Shown: positions 3,001-5,643 of the stretch, in pieces | Layout of the letters: the number at the start of each line of letters is the position of its first letter | How positions within the stretch are numbered: position 1 is the stretch's first letter | NCBI GenBank assembly: GCA_040384865.1 | Contig: JAZKIM010000012.1 | Coordinates: 1-5,643 of the forward strand | Source of the DNA: JBDKLC01 sp040384865 | Lineage (GTDB): Bacteria; Patescibacteriota; Minisyncoccia; Phycocordibacterales; CAIZLB01 | DNA: 5,643 nucleotides | Direction: 5' to 3' | Translations under genes and position numbers: made by a program | The notes under the pieces: generated by a model | The model's input: the letters and a program-made list of their open reading frames with translations, nothing else | The model's database searches: none | What the model was told of the DNA's origin: nothing

Positions 3001-5643
3001 GATTTCTATATAGAAAGCCTTGAGATAAAGATGCTGGAAACAGGAATTTTAAAAGAGGCTTATATTGACAGGATGCATGCGTTTTTGGGAGATAAGAGAG
3101 TGGCCCTGTCAAATAAGGATGCCTATGCAAGAATAAATGAGCTGTATAAAGAAATAATAGGGGTAAATGGAACGGGTGAGTTGCCTATCCTTGTGCTGGA
3201 TCCGCCCTACTATAGCATACGGGAAAAATATCTGCATAGTTCTAATGTGTTCAGGTATTTTGGTACGCCTGGAGATTCTGAGCAAGTAGATGAATACCTG
3301 AGGCAATATTTTGAAGACTTAACATTAGCCACTAAAATGGTAGGAGGAAAGATATCCTATGCCAATATGACCCTGGAGGGTCAAGGCTCAGGAAAAATTG
3401 AGGAAACCCAGTTTATACGCGATCCAGGAATCGAACTGATATCGGCAAGAGAATTTGTAACGGTTCCGATGAAGAAGTTTCCAATGAAGAAGAGTGCAAA
3501 GACGAGTAAGAGGGATTATATGTCGCTCTTTAATCCGACAGCGAGAGAGGTAGGGGCGATATTAAAAGCGGGAGCCTCGTATGTAGTGGCAAAAATAGAT
3601 AAGCAGGTTGTAAGGATTGTAAATAAAACAAAGAGGTTGACAAACAGTGAGCGCACCTTAGCAGCGTATATAGCGTATAGAAATAAATTACAGCAGCAAG
3701 AGCAGCGGGTAGTGATTAAAGAAGAAAATATCTCTGATGGAGAGATGGATATTGATTCAATTGAGCAGCATGATGCCTTAGCCTATAGAGGCGCCAGCAA
3801 CGAACAAAGAGACTGCATCGTAAAAGCAGGCTTAGTGATTATTCGTGATGCAGAAGCAAGAGAAGTCGTAAAACCCTTCCTGGCTGGTATGTTGCATGAA
3901 GATGAGATACAACGGGCTGAGCGCAGAGTCAAACGAGCCGAGCGGGAGCTTAGAACTTCTGACAATCAGGAAGAGGCTGCCGAACGGGTAGAGCAGCTGA
4001 AAGCTGAATTAGAAGGAAGCCGGATAAGCGATGTACGTCTGGTGGAAACGATGATGGACTTCTACCGTTCAAACAGCTATGTGCCTTTGAATGAGAGAGA
4101 GTACTCAGCGATAAGTAAAGATGACCAGGTCGTCGGTATCTTAGGGGTAAAGCCTGCTGCGAATGGCCAGGAAGGAAGAGTCGTCCAGGAACTCAGCGAA
4201 GGTCGCTCCTTTACGTATCCACTGGGAGAGGAAGGCCATGTGATGTCGTTATCCTACCAGTTAGGGGAAGGTAACCGGTATGAATTATGGCTCACAGGAG
4301 TGGTAGAGATCAAAGGGGAGCAGAAGACTGATAAAGAATATGGTTTGATGATGAAGCTTGAGGAAGCTGACGTGAAAGTGCTGCGTGAAGCAGGCTTTGA
4401 CGTGATCTTCTTCAAGGCGGAAAAAGAAGATACGCTGCAATCGGCACAGGAAAAAGCGTTTGGTAAAGAACCTTCGTCTAATGCTGGTCAGTATTGGTCA
4501 GAAAAAAACTTTGATAAAGCATTGGAGAAGTACGAAGAAACATTAAAGGAAACAAGACAATCAAGTATTATGGATTCCAATATGGCAGGTGCCGATGAAG
4601 CTATGCGCTGCCTGTTATATGTGTACAAAGCACTTTTGAAGAGAGCAGATATCAATTTATCAGGAACTGAAGAAGAGATTTATGCTGTCTTGAGGAGCGA
4701 TATAGAAAAAGAAACCTATAAACTTGCAGATCAGGTTAAAGCGCGTGCGGAAAAAAGAGGCGAATATACAGAGGCAGAAAAAACCTTTATTGAAGCGTAT
4801 GAGCGTTGGGATGCAATGCTTGCCGATAAGCGCCCTCAATTTGTAATGGCGCTACGTGAAATAATCGCTTCAAGTAGAGAGCAGACAATTTATCAGTTAG
4901 AGCATTTTACGCCAGAAAGCGCAGCACATATCTGGAATGCCTCAGGAGAAGCATGCAGAGCGATAGCGGTATCGGTTCCTACGGGCTTCCGTTTTGAGTT
5001 TGGAAGGTTTGAAGCGTTCAAAGAGCTTAGGGAAACGCTAGGATTTACAAGCTTGGGTGCATCAGAAGAGGCAGGGCATATCCTGTTATTAGAAAGAAGA
5101 AAAGAGCAAAGCGGCGATTACAAATGGATGTTGAAAGACCGTCAGGGAGAAATAGTCCTGAAGCAAGAGCATTTCATAGGGGGGCTTGAAGCGGTTCTGG
5201 AGCATGGCGGAAGCGTTGATGTGTATCCGGCGTATGAAGATGGAGAAATGACGGAAGCAGCAAATAAATGGATAGAGGCGAATGCCGGGTTGAGACACTA
5301 TGAGAGCTTGTCTGGCGTTTCGGACAGCCAGCAGACGGAAAAATGGAGATATATAAGCAGTGCAGGAGAGGTGGATAGGATATGGGTGGGAGTAGGAGCT
5401 AAAGTTGTTCCCCCGACAGTGCGAATAAGGGATATGGTAAAGGCAGCGAGAGAAGGAGTAAATAACTGTGACGCGTTTAAGAAAGCAATGGATGCTATTT
5501 TAACGGATGACACGCTAACACATGCGCAAATTAGAGTTTTATATTTGGATAATAATGGAAGTAATTTCACAAAAAAATCTGCCTTAAACGAGGCGCTTGC
5601 TCTTGCAACAGAAGGTGATTGGGGAAGCGTAGAAGAGGTGAAT
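1..5643 (+). CDS. Giant modular protein with helical repeats and a Dam/D12-type DNA methyltransferase domain, partial at both ends
   Basis: Frame 1 is open across all 1881 codons and neither terminus is inside the window. The GTG at base 1 is not a start: it encodes the Val of a repeat motif (VNGYIEKARKR) that recurs internally at 361 and 670. The first ATG (193) lies inside repeat R2 and has no convincing ribosome-binding site. In order the product has basic and helical repeats R1-R3, an acidic linker, a possible cysteine-peptidase-like domain, an NLS-like cluster, an adenine methyltransferase domain, a coiled coil, an alpha/beta domain, a TPR-like helical stretch, an unrecognised region and repeat R4. 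No signal peptide or membrane segment is seen in this slice. The protein is highly charged (Glu, Lys, Arg). Sense-strand codons are purine-rich and AGA, AGG and ATA are common. The methyltransferase is the only segment assigned with good support. The overall role is unknown; a multidomain effector, a mobile-element polyvalent protein or a giant protein of an uncultivated phylum would all fit. Confidence 0.93.
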   Translation, partial: MNGYIEKARKRHRKLENKKRKEKTAEKALSSASHKVSIKTDRDRSKAGNPSEIVRATRKNRDWDMFKKKMDAILTNETLASGQIRHLYWDYKKEGKIITISALSEALALATEGDWGSVEEVNGYIEKARKRFNTLRIIERKEKTVGEAGSLAARVRATIENRDWEAFKKEMDAILKDDTLTTGQIKNLYSDDKRGGEIITISALNKAFALALAKEGGWGSVEEVNGYIEKARERRNGLERKQKRKAVGEVLGSVSGRASIEEEDIEMQDSDHDSASSFRARDQEAAAEALHLIEAEDNGSPMEIDEGGSGDPDGLPKQGDMSREMKGLIDIYNDCGLVVLVRAVPALRRAWVERLTPENRPFWLEQLREIAQTLEPPGEGKRYDENGIDENALHQLLDRYGVCATPVNFIINNDCSDLYEEVDQLSHSGQKVVFTTRVPMQMGQVDIAMEHTVIFEPKFDRENRLESFMLIDSLKDEDKLVTFAEWKRGMEESGQGCCWTIVDESRGEQLDHDMLDEERSAIQATAHGKRKDRDEEGRNKSKRVRVMEASDEESDGEMPLYAAKADSELEELERLLDNMSLLDFAGFGASSWKIGKIDEELEITDIRRLAPDDRNRLRHTDEENKKAVEEFFASEAFAKAMKAASKAVEELGMIRLNELPHNLFPYEGSKRSYLVREFKLQGKDEYEKYIGIYTAVLKEMLREAYENAHYGKIVICEPFMGTGITSYYLHNLLREFEKQGVSISGFKIGERQKNFRIELNEYKYPLYLLYKQIAENKDQLLKVYEDYRKGVFDFIETIKGHSVEVIAEKLREHLVNKAGEIFEARSKRSVYEEKHEFLLKELEKDLGEEIHGAGLNDDKVKEFLKELLSGRPSFIKKDSEIAQRIEKACSGKLKEFNQHYRVWKEANEGKEAIEFLKGPLLDILSKESSTRVKVKETGDEVKAAALYLLTSSLTSGQGTAKIDFYYSTGQRKILINEMALTAPYVTAGMKSKVGKGVNGHDFYIESLEIKMLETGILKEAYIDRMHAFLGDKRVALSNKDAYARINELYKEIIGVNGTGELPILVLDPPYYSIREKYLHSSNVFRYFGTPGDSEQVDEYLRQYFEDLTLATKMVGGKISYANMTLEGQGSGKIEETQFIRDPGIELISAREFVTVPMKKFPMKKSAKTSKRDYMSLFNPTAREVGAILKAGASYVVAKIDKQVVRIVNKTKRLTNSERTLAAYIAYRNKLQQQEQRVVIKEENISDGEMDIDSIEQHDALAYRGASNEQRDCIVKAGLVIIRDAEAREVVKPFLAGMLHEDEIQRAERRVKRAERELRTSDNQEEAAERVEQLKAELEGSRISDVRLVETMMDFYRSNSYVPLNEREYSAISKDDQVVGILGVKPAANGQEGRVVQELSEGRSFTYPLGEEGHVMSLSYQLGEGNRYELWLTGVVEIKGEQKTDKEYGLMMKLEEADVKVLREAGFDVIFFKAEKEDTLQSAQEKAFGKEPSSNAGQYWSEKNFDKALEKYEETLKETRQSSIMDSNMAGADEAMRCLLYVYKALLKRADINLSGTEEEIYAVLRSDIEKETYKLADQVKARAEKRGEYTEAEKTFIEAYERWDAMLADKRPQFVMALREIIASSREQTIYQLEHFTPESAAHIWNASGEACRAIAVSVPTGFRFEFGRFEAFKELRETLGFTSLGASEEAGHILLLERRKEQSGDYKWMLKDRQGEIVLKQEHFIGGLEAVLEHGGSVDVYPAYEDGEMTEAANKWIEANAGLRHYESLSGVSDSQQTEKWRYISSAGEVDRIWVGVGAKVVPPTVRIRDMVKAAREGVNNCDAFKKAMDAILTDDTLTHAQIRVLYLDNNGSNFTKKSALNEALALATEGDWGSVEEVN
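160..393 (+). repeat. Repeat unit R2, complete helical core
   Basis: Residues 54-131. Conserved blocks are VRAT..NRDW, then FKK.MDAIL, GQI..LY, IITISAL, a Leu/Ala helix, and WGSVEEVNGYIEKAR. The pattern predicts several short amphipathic helices. The second half (SAL..AlAlA.egdW.sVeevngyI) looks like a strongly degenerate ankyrin or other helix-turn-helix solenoid unit, but this is only a visual resemblance. The start-to-start distance to R3 is 303 bases. A shared stretch (AACGAAAAGAAAAAACTG) also occurs in the linkers after R1 and R2. Tandem copies are probably structural or binding modules; the ligand is unknown. Confidence 0.9.
463..702 (+). repeat. Repeat unit R3, complete helical core
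   Basis: Residues 155-234. It follows the same block order as R2 but carries two extra codons in the Ala/Leu helix (bases about 631-645), where GCTCTC and GCTCTT stand side by side. That looks like a small in-frame slippage duplication. The stretch at 651-696 is identical base for base to 342-387 in R2, while the middle of the unit has many differences. The linker after it runs into the acidic segment that starts near 781. Confidence 0.9.
781..960 (+). other. Acidic, Ser/Asp-rich linker
   Basis: Residues 261-320 are rich in Glu, Asp, Ser and Gly and poor in large hydrophobics, apart from a short Ala-rich helix near 284-294. They include DIEMQDSDHDS and PMEIDEGGSGD. The segment is probably disordered and separates the basic repeat array from the first folded domain. 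Acidic patches of the same flavour (an M-E/D-I-D core) recur at residues 1247-1252, after the methyltransferase domain, which suggests they mark domain boundaries. Confidence 0.6.
961..1560 (+). other. Unassigned globular domain with weak cysteine-peptidase-like features
   Basis: Residues about 321-520. I do not recognise a family with certainty. The core has a helical first half (MKGLIDIYNDCG to LLDRYGVCATPVNF) and then strands around EHTVIFEP and FMLIDSL, ending in GQGCCWTIV. His451 followed about 20 residues later by Asp472-Ser-Leu resembles the His and Asp strands of papain-fold peptidases. The nucleophile could be Cys403 (GVCATPV; Cys-His-Asp order as in papain or C39-like peptidases). 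It could instead be Cys497/Cys498 (His-Asp-Cys order as in Ulp1/C48), although the usual Ulp1 Gln-to-Cys spacing is not kept. If real, the domain could process proteins or act on ubiquitin-like modifiers. The proposal rests on motif order only. Confidence 0.3.
1585..1671 (+). other. Bipartite NLS-like basic cluster with acidic tail
   Basis: Residues 529-546 contain KRK, an eight-residue hydrophilic spacer, and then KSKRVRV. This is the spacing style of a classical bipartite nuclear localisation signal. It is followed at once by an acidic serine tract (EASDEESDGE, residues 548-557) resembling a casein-kinase-2-type site. It sits in a low-complexity linker just before the methyltransferase domain, so it would be exposed. 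In a bacterial or phage protein it could equally be a plain nucleic-acid-binding linker. Confidence 0.4.
1963..3600 (+). other. Dam/D12-type adenine-N6 DNA methyltransferase domain
   Basis: Residues about 655-1200. Three signature blocks appear in the order of the D12 (Dam-like, alpha-class) family. FPYEGSKR (664-671) corresponds to motif X. EPFMGTG (717-723) corresponds to the AdoMet-binding motif I. LDPPYYS (1066-1072) is catalytic motif IV. Further support comes from LNEYKYPLYLLYKQI (759-773), which matches the 'LND.N..L..LY..I' block after motif I in Dam, and AALYLLTSSLTSGQG (944-958), comparable to 'AA.F..LNR..FNG'. After DPPY come the expected helix (about 1096-1115) and a strand block at GKISYANM (1116-1123). 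The family transfers a methyl group from AdoMet to N6 of adenine in DNA. All visible key residues are intact, so it is probably active. Motifs I and IV are about 345 residues apart, far more than in E. coli Dam. The target site cannot be read from sequence. No partner restriction enzyme gene is present in the window. Confidence 0.75.
2368..2814 (+). other. Charged helical insertion within the methyltransferase domain
   Basis: Residues about 790-938 are rich in Lys and Glu with regularly spaced Leu and Ile, which predicts long helices. They separate the block after motif I from the 'AALYLLTSS' block. Dam enzymes have a much shorter helical region here, which contributes to DNA contacts. The extra length could be an enlarged target-recognition or DNA-wrapping element, or an inserted helical domain. 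Boundaries are approximate. This part is A+T-rich: nearby bases 2221-2280 are 18/60 G+C. Confidence 0.5.
3898..4026 (+). other. Short charged coiled coil
   Basis: Residues about 1300-1342 are almost entirely Glu, Arg, Lys, Ala, Gln and Leu, with heptad-like spacing (AERRVKRAERELR, then EEAAERVEQLKAELE). A short polar break (TSDNQ) separates the two halves, so it may form a helical hairpin. It joins the region after the methyltransferase to the following alpha/beta domain, and may act as a spacer or oligomerisation element. Confidence 0.55.
4081..4425 (+). other. Alpha/beta domain with an EIK motif, family not recognised
   Basis: Residues about 1361-1475 alternate strand-like stretches (QVVGILGVK; HVMSLSYQL; YELWLTGVVEIKG; GFDVIFFK) with a helix (LEEADVKVLREA). 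A strand ending in VVEIKG, followed by a helix and then a 'G-F-D-V-I' strand, is loosely reminiscent of PD-(D/E)xK nuclease-like folds. The upstream catalytic Asp and the first helix cannot be placed with confidence, so I do not call a nuclease. This is the most G+C-rich part of the window: bases 4141-4260 are 65/120 G+C. Confidence 0.35.
4483..4875 (+). other. TPR-like helical region
   Basis: Residues about 1495-1625 are helical. Two stretches look like tetratricopeptide helices: QYWSEKNFDKALEKYEETL (1497-1515) and AEKRGEYTEAEKTFIEAY (1583-1600). In both, a small or aromatic residue, a turn, and A-L/E-x-x-F/Y spacing are seen. The intervening helices (ADEAMRCLLYVYKALL) fit a solenoid but do not match the consensus well. 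A protein-protein interaction role is the usual one for such repeats; here it is an inference. Confidence 0.4.
4888..5418 (+). other. Unrecognised C-terminal region before repeat R4
   Basis: Residues about 1630-1806. I recognise no family. The segment is mixed alpha/beta with several possible strands (AIAVSVPTGFRFEFG, HILLLERR, GEIVLKQEHF, RIWVGVGAKVV) and helices (FEAFKELRETL, EAANKWIEA). Two parts look alike in style, each with a short strand, a polar turn and another strand near 1694-1722 and 1781-1803, but there is no clear internal repeat. It passes directly into R4 through VPPTVRIRDM without a long linker, unlike the region after R3. Confidence 0.4.
5437..5643 (+). repeat. Repeat unit R4, truncated by the window end
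   Basis: Residues 1813-1881, about 1580 residues after R3. The blocks FKKAMDAILTDDTLT, AQIRVLY, SALNEALALATEGDW and GSVEEVN match the consensus. The N-terminal part is more diverged: VNNCDAF replaces NRDW.F, and NNGSNFTKK replaces the KIITI block. The last 54 bases (5590-5643) match 313-366 of R2 exactly. The window stops two codons into the VNGYIEKAR motif, the same point at which the window begins. A repeat array therefore probably continues downstream. Confidence 0.9.

Noticed and set aside
1963..3600. Part of a complete restriction-modification system
   Set aside because: There is no separate restriction endonuclease or specificity gene in the window, and the methyltransferase is an internal domain of a larger chain.
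2761..5298. Other short minus-strand open frames (2761-3000, 3109-3306, 3783-3965, 5089-5298)
   Set aside because: All are antisense to well-supported coding sequence, including the DPPY-containing methyltransferase, with no RBS or family resemblance.
1..5643. Alternative genetic code (TGA read as Trp) as the reason for the stop-free span
   Set aside because: There is no in-frame TGA at all, and TGG is used for Trp throughout, so the standard bacterial code explains the frame. Recoding is neither needed nor testable here.

Overview
The whole 5643-base window is one uninterrupted open reading frame on the + strand, frame 1. It runs 1881 codons with no stop and is open at both ends, so it is an internal slice of a very large protein gene, or of an even longer modular array. 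I translated it codon by codon and found no in-frame TAA, TAG or TGA. No promoter, RBS, start codon, terminator, RNA gene or second gene is visible, and the minus-strand open frames are antisense shadows. The organism cannot be named. Nothing is eukaryote-specific at the DNA level, and there are no introns. AGA/AGG/ATA codons are frequent, and base composition is uneven, from about 30% G+C around 2041-2280 to about 55% around 4141-4260. A bacterium, a large phage or a conjugative element are all possible. The architecture recalls three classes: giant effector-like proteins of host-associated bacteria, giant genes of uncultivated phyla such as Omnitrophota, and the 'polyvalent proteins' of phages and conjugative elements.

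Layout by residue of the window. A helical repeat module of about 75-80 residues, each copy followed by a basic linker, occurs near the start: the tail of copy R1 at 1-11, R2 at 54-131 and R3 at 155-234. It returns at the very end (R4, 1813-1881, cut by the window edge). Between R3 and R4 lie several segments: an acidic, Ser/Asp-rich linker (about 261-320); an unassigned domain with weak papain-like/Ulp1-like cysteine-peptidase features (about 321-520); a bipartite nuclear-localisation-like basic cluster followed by an acidic tract (529-557); a Dam/D12-type adenine DNA methyltransferase domain with enlarged internal spacing (about 655-1200; FPYEGSK, EPFMGTG and DPPY motifs in order); a short charged coiled coil (about 1300-1340); an alpha/beta domain with an EIK motif (about 1361-1475); a helical TPR-like region (about 1495-1625); and an unrecognised region (about 1630-1806).

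The most striking features are the stop-free span, the DNA-level near-identity of parts of the repeats, and the way the two window ends fit together. The last 6 bases equal the first 6. Merging them would complete a repeat unit with an 81-nt perfect match to R2 and keep the frame open. This means an assembly break in a repeat, a large tandem super-repeat, or a circular sequence. How the parts work together is inference: a modular multi-enzyme protein in which helical repeats frame a nucleic-acid-modifying core, possibly delivered into another cell or co-injected with DNA.
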